Of a stretch of DNA of 64,000 nt, positions 24,301-37,139 are shown one piece after another. Position 1 is the stretch's first letter. Every line of letters begins with the position of its first letter. Made by a program: the position numbers and the translations under genes. The notes under the pieces are model-generated. The model was given only the letters and a program-made list of their open reading frames with translations, searched no databases and was not told the DNA's origin. This stretch comes from Dromaius novaehollandiae (taxonomy: Eukaryota > Chordata > Aves > Casuariiformes > Dromaiidae). The DNA is taken from NCBI RefSeq assembly GCF_036370855.1, contig NC_088101.1, positions 6,951,501 to 7,015,500 of the forward strand, given 5' to 3'.

Positions 24301-27300
24301 AAAACACGGCCTCTTCAGTGTTTGTATCTCTTCATTTTTCTTTCTTGGTACCCCTAATGCATGCCAAGGCCCCTGTCATTACTGGGAAGGGTGAGTGCCC
24401 AAAGTGTGCAAGACTCTCGGCCTTGTGTGTGTAGAAAGCCTGAGCTTTACTGGAAGCGTTTGCCTGAGAAGGTGCTGCTGAGCTTTCAAGCTTGAACTGG
24501 AGAGTCCGGCTCCTGGTTTGTCTCCTTTGTGACCGGGCTGGCTGGACTTGGAGCAGGTGACGGTGCTGTGAGCCTTCAGGGACACAATGGCAAAATACTG
24601 ATGGCCTTCAGGGAGGCCAGAAATTCTCCCTGGGCCTTTGTTGACCCGACCGTTGTCCCTTTCAGTAGAGCTCTGTGCCTGCTTCCAGCTGGGTCTCCTT
24701 ACTTGCCCAGGGCGCAAGAAGGCCTGGCAGGTTTTAAGGGTCCTGCGAGTCATGTGAATCATGAGCGCACAGTCCTTGGCAGGGTAGGGCGTGTTTTGTG
24801 AAATAGCTCAGTACTACCGGGGTCTGCTCTGCAGTTTTGCCCTGAATTAACAAGCTAGTAATGGCAAAATGGTTTAATATTTGTCTCTCCTCTGCGTAGA
24901 AAAATGTCATGTGCCTAGGCTCTCCTGTTTTTAAAACCCACACGTTTTGCTGTGACACCCGCACCGTTTCCCCTCCAGTGCACGCAGCCCATGAGTAATT
25001 TTCTTGGAATTGCAGACAACCACTGCTTCTCACTGGCTAGGTGATGCCCATGCAAGCTGTATTTTGCTCTGTAATGCTCCTTGACCTTGTGAGGGACTCT
25101 GGGGGGCAAAAGGAAATGGCTGAGCAATTAGCTTTCTGGCAGCGCTTTTGTTGCTGCCTCCTGTCCCCCAGCAGGTTTTCTCAGGGATTTGTTGCCACAG
25201 GTGGGAAAGCAGCCTGCAGTGCCTGCTGGGGACCTGGGCCTGGGGGCTTTATTTCCCTTGGTGCTCTGGAGTGACGTGCCCAGCCATGGACGGGGCATAT
25301 GTGACTGCTGTGTGACGGATTGTGAGTGACGGCAGCTCATTGCTGGGCCTTCCAGCCCCACTGCGGGTCGTGGGAGCTTTTCTGTGCCGAGAGGGAACCG
25401 GGGAATTGCTGGAGGTGAGCGTCCTTGGTGGGTGGTTTGGGGGAAGCTGGGGCAGGCTGAGTGTGTCTGTTTCCATTCCTGGCGGCGATGAAGCCTCCCG
25501 GTGCTGCAGAGGGGCTGGGAAAGTCTGCCTGTGTGCTGCTGGCACCAATAAAGTGTGCGGCAGGTCGTTCTCCCTTGCGCATCGCAGCCCTGCCAAGGCA
25601 GGAACGTAACAGCACGGGTGTGGGGTGGGAGAGCTGTTCATCTGTTGCCATGTGCTGCTGACGTGGGTCGTAGCTGGGTTTGGTCTGGGATCCTTCACTC
25701 GTGGTACTGGTACGTGCCTGGAGGAGAGCGTGGATGCAGACGGTGGGGATAATTTTGCAGAGTTAGCATTTGGGTTTGATGTTTTGCAGTTGCCCGGAAA
25801 GGATCGTGTTCAGCGCAGAAGTGCCAGCGGGCCGTGCTTTCCCGTTGTGTTTGCCTCCCAACCATTTGCTCCTTTTTCAGCAGAGCTGGAGCAGCCATTT
25901 CTCCAACAGTTGCTGTTTGATCAGCTGGGGCCCAGCTGCTTGTGGAAAGCAGCAGAACTGCTGCCATGGGTTTGTAGGGGGCCGAGTAGGCTTGTGGTCA
26001 GAGCACTGGGACAGACTTGTGGCGGGAGAAAAGCGGTGTTACCAGCTGATCTCCACAGGGCTGCTTCGGTTTATGCTGATGGGGCTGAGGCATCACGCTG
26101 TAGCTTGCTGTCACAGAAGGGGGTAGCTTGAGTCCTGCTTGATCATCTTGTTTCATATTCAGTGAAGAAGTGCCATCAGGCCTCGCCTGGCAGCTCATGC
26201 CTGGAGTGGCAGCAGTACAGTGCATCTGCATCACTACGAGTGCTGCTTACATCCCCCCCAGGACACCCGGAGAAACTTCCTGCTGTCCAAAATCACTGTT
26301 TGGAGGACCTTGTTTGCCTTGGTGTCGTGTGCTGTTCAGGGTGCTTCCCGGTTGTGGGCGCAAGGTGGGGGTGCCACCCCGACCCCAGGCAGGGACAGAT
26401 GCACAAATACAAGGCACACAAGGATCGTTAGAAGATCAAACAGCAGCTGTTGGAGAAATGGCTGCTCCAGCCAGTCTGTGTCCCTGCAGGGGTTCCCCCG
26501 TGTTATCCTCATCAAGGCGATAAGAAGATGGGAGAGTCCCCGGCACCGCTGAGCGTCGGTCCATGGCGAGGAACCCAGGGAGGGGGAACTAAGAAGTTTT
26601 TATGCAACAAGCACATGCGCAATAAGCAGAATTACGTTATGCTCATGAAACGGTCATGTGACATTATAGCCACTAAAGCATGCCAAGCTAGGGGTTGTAA
26701 CAGATAAGATGTGCAGGACAGTTTATACTGTTTCTCTTTCCTCCTGGGACAGTCTGGCTAGTTCCCATCGCCTAGCTCCTCAACGCTCTTCCGCATTACT
26801 CCATACACCGGTGTTTGCATGCGTGGAGTTGTAGGGGAAGTTTTCCTGGGGTAGAACCGGCCGGTGAGGTGAGGCGGGGAGCTGGCTTACATGGAAGGGG
26901 CAGTTTGAAAGATGATGCTTCTTGGCTGACAGACCTTCCAGTACAGAAGGCCAAGTCCAGCCGAGCAATCTCCAGGCAGCTCTGCTCTTTGGGCTCTGCC
27001 ATAAAACCCTGGTCTAGTCTGCTGGAACAGCTTCTGATAACGCACGTAAGGATGAATTTCTGCACTGACAGACTCCTCAGGAAACTTCACAAGACAAACA
27101 TGGGGCTTCTGTAACAAAAGAAAAAAAGCTTTCTAATTCTGCGCTGCAGTTACACGTGTTAGCGATCACAAAAACAAGACACCCCTCAGAGACGGACAGA
27201 CAGATAGGACCTGCTGTCTGAACATGACTTCCACCTGCTGTACTTAAATGAGACTCTCAGTTTAACGCGTGCATCAAGCATGCAATGCGATTAGCTTCCT

Positions 27301-30300
27301 GTAGACTCCTTTCTCAAGGAGTTGGGCTTGTAGCAGAGGGAGGATGCCAGCAAAAGAGGAGGACCCAAACCTGCGGAAGCAAGGATGCCTGTTGTGCCAG
27401 AAGCAGCCTCTTGCTCAGCTCCAGAGGCTCTCGCTCACCACTTGAAACGTGGCCGCGGGACCTTGTTCGACAGCGGTGGGAGGCTGATGCTGGATGACTC
27501 CTTGGTCTGTGAGCGATGAACAGCAGTGCACGACTGCAAACCTCTGCTCACGACTGAGCTCCCTCATTGCCCACAACTGTTGGAGCCAGGCAGGGCAGAC
27601 GATGCTGAATTCTCCGTGTGCATCTCTACCACGCTCCTCTACGTCATGCTTTGCCACTTCCCTAGCTATGTCCCTGGGAGCCAAACCCCTCCCTCAGGAG
27701 CAGGGCAGCTCAGGCAGAGCGGCTTCGTGCCACTCACTGCATTTGCACCAAGGAAATGATGCTGCAGCCTTGGGTCAGGCTCGGTGCTGTTGCTCGGGGC
27801 TCAGTGCAGGAGCTCGACCTGCTGGTTCCCAGGCTGGGCCATTTCCCTGGTTTTGCTGCTCCCCTCCCTGCCTTGGGAGAGACTTTGTTCGGGGCCAGTC
27901 TGGGCATTAGTGCTGGTGTCTGAGCAGGGCAAAACGCTGCAGGGAAAGAAATCCCCTCTGCAAGGGAGGACGAGGGCGCCTGTGTGGCGTCGTTCAGCCC
28001 TGCTGGGAGGAGACTTGGGATGCTTTCTGCAGCAGCTGAGCACTGCTCCCACTGGACTCAGCCTCAGGGCCCCAGAAGAACGGCCTGCCTTGGCGATGGA
28101 TGCGAAACCGGTCACAGCCCTGCGGAGGGCTGCGATGTCTCCCTGGCTCCCTGTCCCCCACTGCAGAGCCTTGCCTGCTCCCAGGGGGAAGAGGGAGCCA
28201 AAATCCTCTGCTGGCTCACAGGTCTCTGGGCACCGGCAGCTGCACCCTCTGCCTGGGGCTGCTGCACTGCAGTGGGGAGTTGGGGGAACCTTCCTGCCCC
28301 ATGGGAAGGGACTCAGCACAGAGCCTGCTGAGAGCCGCTCTCCAGGCAGGCAGCTCCCAAAGCGTTTCAGTGGGGGACATGGTCACGGCTCAACAGGGGC
28401 TGCGTGCTAGTGATTAAACCGAGGTGCCGGCCCTTTTCTCCCCTTGCGCTGCACCGCAGCCAGGAGAGAGGGGAGCCGCTGCTCTGCTGAAGGAGGCCCT
28501 GAAAGAGCCCAGGTCTGCCCTGTCTGCTGTCACGCAGCCGGGGTGCTGTAGCTCCCCGAGCTCTGAGCGCAGCAGTGTCCTGGGCTCCCGCACGTGTCTG
28601 GCGGCTGGACCGTGCTGGTCTGCGCCATCTCCCTGGTGTGGAAGGGTGGCTCTGTGTCAGCCAGGGAGAGCAGCTGGAACTTGCTGCCCCCGCACACAGT
28701 TTTGGGGCTTCAGTATCCCACCTCACTAGTGAATAAGTAAATAAAAAAGGAAGAACAATGTGTGGTTGCTTAATATCCCAGGCGAGTTTGCTTGCTTTGC
28801 TGTCTGAAGAAGAGGGCAAACCATACACTTTGGCAGCTGCACACCTGGTGCTCAGTAATTTGGGTTGTGCCCTATTAAGGCGTTTCCCTGCGTTCCAGGC
28901 AGGCTGCTCTCATCACTGAGCCTTTGGGGCCGTTGGCTCTGCCAGGCAGGGAAGAGCCGAAGGCTGAGCGCTGCCAGCCCTGAGTGTGTTGGTGTCTGAC
29001 AATAATCAGGGTGTAGGGGAGAATTACATGGGAGTTAGGCACGTCTGTGTTGCCCCCAGGCAGTGGGGGACAGACCTGCATTCGCCGTGTTGCCGAAGCC
29101 CTAAGTGTGGAGAGCCCGAGACCCCCTGAAATGTGGTGCCCGCAGGATAAGTGTGGGAGCCGCTCGCTTCACGTTGGTTATGGTGATTTCAGAGCTGGGA
29201 CTTGCTGCAGAGCTTGCGGTGCTCCTTCACTGCCCTCTGTCAGGGTTTGGTTTTAGTGATGCCCATTTCTGCTGAGTGTGGAAGGGTTGTTATGGCTTAT
29301 GCTGATTAAAACCCCCAGTGCTCTTTCCTTTCAGACAAATGCACAGCATTTCTTGTGATTTGCTTGTTCCTGGTGCATCCTTTCATGTATTTAATAATGT
29401 TAAATGTAGTACAGATTAAAGCCTGGCAGTAGGCTTCCTGTTGGGCCCGCTGATGCTCTGTGAGTCAAAGGAGCAGGGCTGCAGCTCGCTGCACTTTTCC
29501 CGGTGCTTTAACAAAATGGTGCTGGGGAGTGACATTTGTGCTGTAGCCTTGGCACCGGTGATGCATGAATCCAACTGTGTGTGCGCGTGTGTTGTGATGG
29601 GCTTTGCTTAATTCACTTTGCATTTCACCCCCCGTGATGGCTTTCTGGTTTGATCTGAGCTGCCCGCTCCTGGTGCTGTCCGGCTGCTACCTGGAGCCTT
29701 TTCTGATCCTCGTAGGTTGAATCTGGGGTTACTGTTACACAGGCAGCGATCTGCTTCCATTCAATACAACGTGCAATTCCACACGTGCTTACTGATCAAA
29801 AGACACTGGATGCATGCTTATGCAGTTTTCATTTAGCTTTAGTTTCTCACAAAACACTCTGTATATGCAGGCTGATTTGAAGCATGACTTCTGAGCGCTC
29901 TTGCCTGTGTGCCTAATGCTGCAGGTAATTAAGAGCAGTCCTACTAACTTGTTATGTTGTCAGCAATCGCATGCCAGACAGTTTTCCCTTCCCACCACAG
30001 CAACAGTTGGAGTTTCTGTGGGGTGGAGTTGGCAGCACTTTCCTCCTCTCCTGGTTGCAAGACTGTCGGACACAGGGTGTGCAGGCAAGGACAGGAGGCT
30101 GTGCCAAGGGATGGGAAGATCCTTTGGGAGCCGTTCTCAGTGGTCCCAGGGGCTGCTCCTATCCTTTCCTGCCATCACCCCATGGTTCTCCTTGTTTCCT
30201 CTTTCATCAGCTTTGCAGCGGAGCCTCTGCAGGGTGACCTGAAGCCCTGGGAGGGTTTTTGAAGGGCCACTTGGGTTTAAACCGCTCTGCCTCCTGTTCA

Positions 30301-30970
30301 TTTGCAGCCATGGATTAAGTGGGGCAGCAGTGCTGCCTGAAGGCTCTGTGGTCTCCACCTCCTCAGAGGTGGTCAGAAATCAGCAGTGACCAACTGCGGC
30401 CTGCACGGATCAATCTGTTCTGCTCCATGCAGCGCCGGAGAGACACAGTGTGTCGCCTCGGGGCAGCCGGTGCAGGAGCGGTCCCTGATGCCCTGCAGAG
30501 CTGGCACCTGGGTTTTTACCCACAGCTTAGAACAGTGATGTGCTGCGACAGGAGTGCTGCTGCTTCTCTTGCGCTCGTGAGCTGTACGTCGCCACCTTTG
30601 CTGTGAACGAGAAGCTGTCAGTGCGGTCTGAGCTGCCGCTTGCATCCCTGTCACGGTGGTCGGGAGGATGGAGGGGGCAGAGAGCTGCCCAGCTCTTGTC
30701 TTGGGGTTCGGAAATGGTGAGATGGGGTCGTGATTTCTGTTTTACAGAGGCAGTGTTGCCCTCACCGCCCAGCATCTCTCTAGGGTCCCTGGATGGACGG
30801 TCACCTCTGGAGGGATGTGTTACAGATAACTGCATGGGAAGCCCTGGCTACGGTAAGGCTGAGTACAGGTGTGCGGAGCAGTACTGACCCGAAGGGACCT
30901 GAAGGTCAGCTCATCCGCTCCAGGTTTGGGATCGTCGGTGTTTGGGGCTCAGTGGCCTTAGTGGAAACTG
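21376..30970. other. no gene supported
   Basis: Mixed-composition sequence. Isolated good splice signals exist, for example a minus-strand donor TTTTCAG|GTAAGT near 24300. None bounds a recognisable coding exon in a consistent series. Since the 31-kb segment is a decayed copy of the minus-strand locus at 4-13 kb, part of this stretch may be its diverged flanking DNA; I could not show that by eye. Confidence 0.4.
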
Positions 30971-30974
30971 TTGA

Positions 30975-31485
30975 TCGCTGCCTGCTGTTGTGTGATTCCA
31001 CGCTGCGTATTTGCCTCGGGGAGTTCAGTAGCCACGTGAGGTGTGCGCCAAGCCGAACTCTGCTGGGAGCCAGGGAGATGCTCCGTCCCTCCTCTCGTTG
31101 TGTGCGGGGTAACTTTTTCATTTCTTTGGCTGGCTGATGTTTTGTGTGATTGTGTTTTCATTGCAGCAGTCGCGTCAGGATATACAAACTTTTCAACCTG
31201 GGGAGATTTCCCAAAGAGGATTATTGCAGCCTTTGGGATTCGGGCTGCCTCTTCACGTGCCCTTTGTGCCCCGTCTTTGTGTGCTCAAGGGAGGTCTTTT
31301 ACTCTAGAATTTAGGAGTGAAGGCTTGTGGCTGACAGTATTTGCTGTCTTTGCAAGTAGCATTGCAATTGCAGAAAGGTCCCTTTTCTCCTCCCTGAGAG
31401 CTTTTGAAGAGCAAGGAGCCAGCATTGCTCTTCCTCACTTGTTCCCAAAGCTCCAGGCTGAGGGGTGCGGCTTCGTTGCTCCTGG
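30975..31485 (+). pseudogene. decayed inverted copy of the 6.2-6.7 kb locus
   Basis: Read on the plus strand, this aligns with the reverse complement of about 6220-6670. TTGCCTC…CTGCTGGGAGCCAG corresponds to the exon at 6599-6646. GGCTTGTGGCTGACAGTATT and the following AGTAGCATTGCAATTGCAGAAAGG correspond to the sequence just before and at the exon at 6219-6309. Similarity is about 65% by eye and extends through intron sequence. The exon equivalents are interrupted, so this is a duplicated segment that has lost coding capacity, not a processed copy. Confidence 0.55.
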
Positions 31486-31677
31486 GTACGTTAGCCTTTG
31501 CTGGCCGTTCAAATCCTTGTTCTGGGGCTGCCAGTGCACTCTGGGTGCTTTCTGAAAAACGCAAGCTGCGGTTGGCTGTGTGTTGGCTGCGTCTGGCAGC
31601 TCTTAACAGGCAACTTGGCTCCCGGTCCTTATTACTGGACCTTGATGGAGCCCCGGCTTGCAGAGGGATTTACCTCC

Positions 31678-31699
31678 TCCAGCAGCAGCAGCAGCAGCG
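31678..31699. repeat. short CAG microsatellite
   Basis: About six CAG units. Simple sequence. Confidence 0.8.
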
Positions 31700-32127
31700 A
31701 GCACCAAGGCACTGGTGAAAAGGGAGGTGCTGATCATGCGCCAGCTCGCGAGGATCACTGCCGTTGCCTGGGTAGGGCAAAACTGCCTGTGGGGTAGCTC
31801 AGCAGTTCAGTTGATCACCAGGCAAATGAGCCCAAGTTTGCCGTTTTTCTAGATTTGGAAGAATGCCCTAAGTGGCTTCACAAATCCATGCTACAGCAGG
31901 GGAGCTCCCAGTGTATTTGGGATGGGGAGGAAATCAAAGCCTGTTAGCAGTAAGTGTAGAGGAAGTGGGGCTCTGAATGTGCCCTGGCCTTTCTCTTTTG
32001 GATGTTAACTCCAACTATTGGAGCTGAGACACTGACCTAGAAGCATTTGAAAGACACGGCAGTGCCTGGCTGGGTTGAGCCGGAGTGACAGGAGAGCGGC
32101 AAAGCCTAGCAGGGCATTGCACCTAAC

Positions 32128-32351
32128 CTGGGCTCCTTTTCCCTGCTGCAGAGGTCCCCGAGCAGAGGTGCCGCTCATCTGGAGTCCCCCCAGGAAAATG
32201 CGGGCGATGCTCCCCAGGAGCTGGGTGGCCGCTGCAGCCTGCCAGACAGTGCTGTGGCCACGGCCTCATCTGCTGCCCCTTCCTGGGAAGCTGCCACTCA
32301 CCTGTGAGCTCCTGCAGCTGCTCTTGTGTCTCCAAGGTCAGACTCGGGGAG
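32128..32351 (-). CDS. possible two-exon fragment, unknown product
   Basis: On the minus strand, 32302-32351 (…SLTLETQEQLQELT) ends in a strong donor, CTCACAG|GTGAGT. The next block, 32128-32231 (…TQLLGSIARIFLGGLQMSG…), starts after an acceptor GGCTGCAG and ends at a weaker GTTAGG donor. The two join in phase. No family is recognised. Any 5' exons would lie beyond the polypyrimidine block, so this may be a decayed gene or chance. Confidence 0.25.
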
Positions 32352-32429
32352 CTGCTTCGCACCACAGGAATTGCTCAAGGTTGGCAATGGCTGCAGTAAG
32401 CAACAGGCTGCTGTGAAATCCTCTCTGTG

Positions 32430-35400
32430 GTTCCTCTCTGTCCCTTGTTCTCTTCTTGCTCTCTCTCTCTCTCCTCTGCCTTCCTCTCCTCTCTCTCTTG
32501 CCTTCTTTCCCCTCTCTTTCCCTCTCCTTGCCTCTTTCCCTCTTTTTCCTTCTTTCTCTTTCACTTTCTCTCCCTCACTCACTTTCTCCCTTCTTCTCTC
32601 TCTTCTCTCTCTCTGTTCTCTGCCTCTCTCTTTTTGTCTCCTTCTGTCTTCTGTTTCTCTTACTTTCTCTACCTGTCTCCTTCTGCATTTCTCTTCTTGT
32701 CTCACTTTCTCTCTTCTCATTGTCTTTCTTTCTTACTTTTTCTTTCTCTCTCCCTCTCTTTCTCTACCTCACTTTCTCTTTTTTGCTTTTCTCTCATATC
32801 TGCCCATCCTTCTCTCTTTCTGTCTCTCCGTTTGCCTCTCTTGTTTCCTTTCTCTCTTCTTCCCCCTTTGTCTCTCTTGTTCTTTTTTCTCTCCTTCCCC
32901 TCCTCTCTCCTTCCTTCTTTCTTTCTTCACCCTTTCTCTCTTTTCTTCTCTCCCTTTCTCCCTCCCTCTCTTTCCTTCTCCCTTTCTCCCTCTTCTCTCA
33001 CCCCCCTCTACTCTCTTCTTTCTCTCTCTTTTGCTCTTTCTCCCCTTCTTTTTCCCTTTTCCCTTTTTCTCTCTTCGTTTCTCTTTCCATCTTTCTCTCT
33101 CCATCTTTCTCTCTTGTTCTCTCTTCTCTCCTCTCCCTCTCCCTCTCTTTCCCTCTTTCTTTCTCTCTTCCTTTCTCTTCCTCTTTCTCTCTCCCTCCCT
33201 CTCTTGCTTTCATTTATCTCATTCTGTTCTCTCCGTCTACTTGTCTCTCTCCCACTTTCTCTCCCTTTCCTTCTGTCATCTTGTCTCTCTCTTCCTCTGT
33301 CCTTCTGTATTTCTCTTCCTCTCTCACTCTTTCACTCTTCTCACTCTTGTTCTCACTCTCACTCCTTCCCTCCTCCTTTCTCTTTTGCTTTACCTCACTT
33401 TCTCTCTTCCTTTCTTCTTTCTCTTTCTCCCTCCCTTTCTCTTTCCCTCTCTCTCTCCTCTTCCAGTCTCCTTTCTTTTTCTTCTCTCCCCCCTCTTTCT
33501 TCCTCTTTCTCCCTCTCCCTGTCTCTTTTTCATTCTCCCTCTCCCTCCCTTTTTTCTTTTTCTTTCCCACTTTTTTTCTCTCCCTATCACACTTCCCCTC
33601 CCTCTTTCTCTCCCTCTCTCCCTCTTTCTCTTTTGCTTTCCTCTCTTCTCTCCTACCACTCTCTTCTTTCCCCATCACCTTCTCTCCCTCTTTGCCTTTC
33701 TCTCACTCACTCCCTTTTTCCCTTTCTCCTTCTCATATTCTCTTCCTCTTTGTCTGTTTCTCTGTCCCTCTTTCTCCCTCTTTCTCTCCCTCCTTCCCTC
33801 CCTTTTTTCTGTCTCCTTCTGTCGCTCTCTCTTAGCTCCCTCTTTTCTTTCTCTTACTTTGTCCTGTATTTCTCATCTCACTCACTCGCTTTCTCCCTCT
33901 CTTCATTACTTTTTTGTCTCCTTCTCTTTTCCTCTCTCTCCTTCCCCTTCTCCCCTCTCCTTCTCCTGCTCTTCTCCCACCACTCTTTCCCCCTCTTCCC
34001 CGCTCTTTCCCCCTTCCTCCCTCTCTTCCCCTCCTCTTCCCCCCCTTCCCCCTCTCTCTTCCCCCCTCTCTTCCCCCTCTTCCCCCCCTTCCCCGCTCTT
34101 CCCCCCTTTCCCCCCTCTTTCCCCCTTACCCCTCTCTTCCTCCCCTTTCCCCCTCTTCCCCCCTTTTCCCCCTCTTCCCCCTCCTTCCCCCCTCTCTTCC
34201 CCCCCTTTGCCCTCTCTTCCCCCTCCTTTCCCCCTCTCTTCCCCCTCCTTTCCCCCTCTCTTCCCCCTCCTTTCCCCCCTCTTCCCCCTCTCTCTTCCCT
34301 TCTTTCTTCCCCCTCTCTCTTCCCCTCTTTCCCCTCTCTCTCTTCCCCCTCTCTCTTCCCCCTTCCCCATTTCTTTTCCCCTCTTTCCCCCCTCTCTCTT
34401 CCCCCCCTCTCTTCCCCCCTCTCTTCCCCCTCTCTCTTCCCCTCTCTCTTCCCCTCTCTCTTCCCCCTCTCTCTTCCCCTCTCTCTTCCCCTCTCTCTTC
34501 CCCCTCTCTCTTCCCCTCTTCCCGTCTCTCTTCCCCCCTCTTTCCCCCCTCTCTCTTCCTCCCTTTCCCCCCTCTCTCTTCCCCCCTCTCTTCCCCCCCT
34601 CTTTCCCCCCTCTCTCTTCCCCCCCCTCTTCCCCCACCTGCTTCCCCCCTCCTCCCTCATGCTATTTCTGGTTTTCTCTTTATCTCTCTGTCTCTCTAGC
34701 TCACTTCCTCTCTTTTGCTTGTCTCTCCTTTCTCTCCTATCTACCACTCCTTCTTTCTCATTCTTTCCCTCTCATTGCCTCTCTCTCTTTCCTTTCTCTC
34801 TCTTTTGTTCTACTCCTTCCCTCTCCCTCTTCCCCCTCTTTTTCTCCTTTTTTTCTTTCCCTCCCTTTCCCTCATTCTTTCTCTCTCCCTTCCTCCTCCT
34901 CTGTTCTTTCTCTTTCCCTCTCTCCATCTCTCCTTTTCTCATCCTTTCCCTCTCTCTGTTCCCCCTCTCTTGTTCTCTTTCTCCCTTTTTCTCTCCCTTT
35001 CTCTCTTCTGTCTTCTCTCCCTTTCTCTCTTCTTTCCCTCTTTCTTTCCTGTCTTCCTCTTTTTTCTTTCTCTTTTCTTTTTCTCCCTTTCCCTCTCACT
35101 CTTTATCTCCTCTCTTCTTTCCCTTTCTCTCTCATTTTTTCTCTTTTTCTCCCTCCCTCCCTCTCTATTCCTTCTCTCTTTCCCTGTTTCCCTGTCGTTC
35201 TCACTCTCTCCCTTTCTCTCTCCATTTCTCCCCTCTCTTCCCCCTTTCTCCTCTCCCTCTTTCTCATTCTTTTTCACTCCTTCTCTCTCCTCTTTCTCTT
35301 TCTCCCTCCTTCTGTCTCCCTCTTTCTTCTTCCCCTTTTTCCATATTTACCTCCCTCTTACTCCCTTTCTCTTCTTTCTCCATTTTTCTCTTGCTTTTTG

Positions 35401-37132
35401 TCTCTTTTCTTTTTCTCTCTCCCTCCCACTCCCCCCTTTTCTCTTTCACTCTCACACTTTTCTCTTTTTACCTCTCTTTTCCCTTTCTCTTTCTTGCTGT
35501 CTTATTTTCCTTCTTTCTTTCTTGCTCTCTCTTCTTTTTGTTCTTTCTCCGTTATGCTTTTTCTTTCTCACTCCTCCTCCCTCTTTTTCTCTCTCCCTCT
35601 ATCCTTCTTTCTTCCTCCCTCTTTCTCAATTTCTCTCCCTTTCTTCCCTTTTCTTTCTTTTCTCTATCCCTCACCCTCTTCTTTCCTTTACCTCTCTCCT
35701 CTCTTCAACTCCCTCTTTCTCTCGTCTTTCTCTCCATCTTCCTCTCTCCTCTCTACTATTCCTTTTCTGTTCCTCTCTTCCTCTCCCCCTTCCTCTCTCC
35801 TCCCCTCTCTCCTCCTCTCTTCCTCGCTCTCTTCCTCTCCCTCTCTCCCTCCTTCCCTCCCCCTCTCCCTTCCCTCTTCCCCCTCCCATTTCTTCCCTTC
35901 TCTCTCCCTTTTTCTCTCAACCTCTCCTTCCTCCCTCTTTCTCTCCTTCTCTCTTCTCTTCCTCTCTTTTGTCTCTGCTGTGTCACTCTCTACCTTTCCC
36001 TCTCTCTCTCTCTGCCTTGTCTCTTTCTTGCTCTCTTCCTCTGTCCTTCTGTATTCTCTTCCTCTCTCACTTTATCTTTCTCTTTTCTCACTCTTGTTCT
36101 CACTCTTGTTCTCACTCCTCCCCTGCTTCTCTTTACCTCACTTTCTCTTCCCTCTCTTTTGCTTTTCATCCCTCTCCTTTCTTTTTCCCTCTCTGCCTCC
36201 CTTTTTTTCTTACATCTCCCCCTTTTTTCTCATTTTCTCCCTTTCTTTCCCACTTTCCCTTTTTTCTTCCTTTCCTTCTTTAACTCTTATTCTTTTTCTC
36301 TTCCTTTCTCTCTCCCTTTCTTTCCCTCTTTCCCTCCCTCCCTCTCCCTTTTTGTTTCTTCTTGTTTCTCTCTTTCACTTTCTCTTTTCCCCTCCCTTTC
36401 TTCCTCATCTGCTTTTCTTTGTCTCTCCCTTTCTCTCTCCCCTTCTCCCTCCTCTTTCTTTCCCTTCCTTCCTTCTTCTTCCTGTCTTTCTCTCTTGTTC
36501 TCTCTTTATTTCTCCCCTTCTCTTTCTCTCCATTTTCCCTTTTTCTTTCTCCCTCCTTTCTTACTTCTCTCTCTCCCCTCTTTCTCCCTTCTTTCTTTCC
36601 TTCCTTTCTCTTTCTCTGTCTTTGGTCTCTATCTCTGCCCTTCTCTCTCTCTCTCCATTTTCCCCTTTTCTGTCTTTCTCTCCCCTTCTTTCTCACTTTC
36701 TCTCCTTTTCTTTCTTCTCTTTTTCCCCCGATCTCTTTCTCCTTTTCCTGCTTTTTCTCTTTTGCTCTCTCACTCTCTGACACCACTTTCTCTGCCTTTC
36801 TCCCTCTTCCTTCCTTTCTTTTCCTCTCTCTACCTTCTTCTCACAGTCTTCTCTCCTCCCTCCTCTCTTCTCTTTCTTTCCCTCTCTGTGCTGCTCTCTT
36901 ATTCTCTCGTTCTATTTCTCTTTTGTCTCAGTCTCTCCTCTCTCTGTACTTGTTGCTCTCCTTCTCTCTGTTCTCTCCTCTTTTTCTCCCTTTCGCTCTT
37001 TCTCAGTCTCTTTTTTCCCTTTCTCTCTCTTTCTTCCTTATGTTTCTTCTTTTCTCTCTTCCCTCCCTTTCCTCCCTCTTCCCCCCATCTTCACCCCTGT
37101 TTCCCCCCTTCTCTTTCCCCTGTCTTCCCCCT
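32430..37132. repeat. 4.7-kb polypyrimidine (C/T) low-complexity block
   Basis: Almost all plus-strand bases are C or T, in irregular CTTTCTCTCCC-like runs, with rare A or G. Because every stop codon contains A or G, frames stay open by default; this is not coding evidence. Short landmarks such as CCTTCTGTATTTCTCTTCC recur (about 33304 and 36045, with looser versions near 32680 and 33865), suggesting growth by duplication of units of some hundreds of bases as well as slippage. Mirror symmetry favours triplex (H-DNA) structure. The edges are sharp. Confidence 0.95.
33940..34660. repeat. CTCTCTTCCCC sub-array within the pyrimidine block
   Basis: This part is more regular and C-rich than its surroundings. 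It is built of CTCTCTTCCCC-type units of about 10-13 bp in tandem. It looks younger or more homogenised than the flanking irregular C/T sequence. Confidence 0.8.
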
Positions 37133-37139
37133 GGAATCT

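Noticed and set aside
30760-30850. A plus-strand exon-like block ending at GTAAGG near 30851
   Set aside because: The splice sites look acceptable, but the peptide is unremarkable and it connects in phase to nothing else; chance signals are expected in 10 kb.
30880-30920. Short similarity to the 3' region of CR1 LINEs (GAAGGGACCTGAAGGTCA)
   Set aside because: Only about 30 bp resemble the family from memory, and there is no 8-bp terminal repeat or reverse transcriptase nearby; too little to call.
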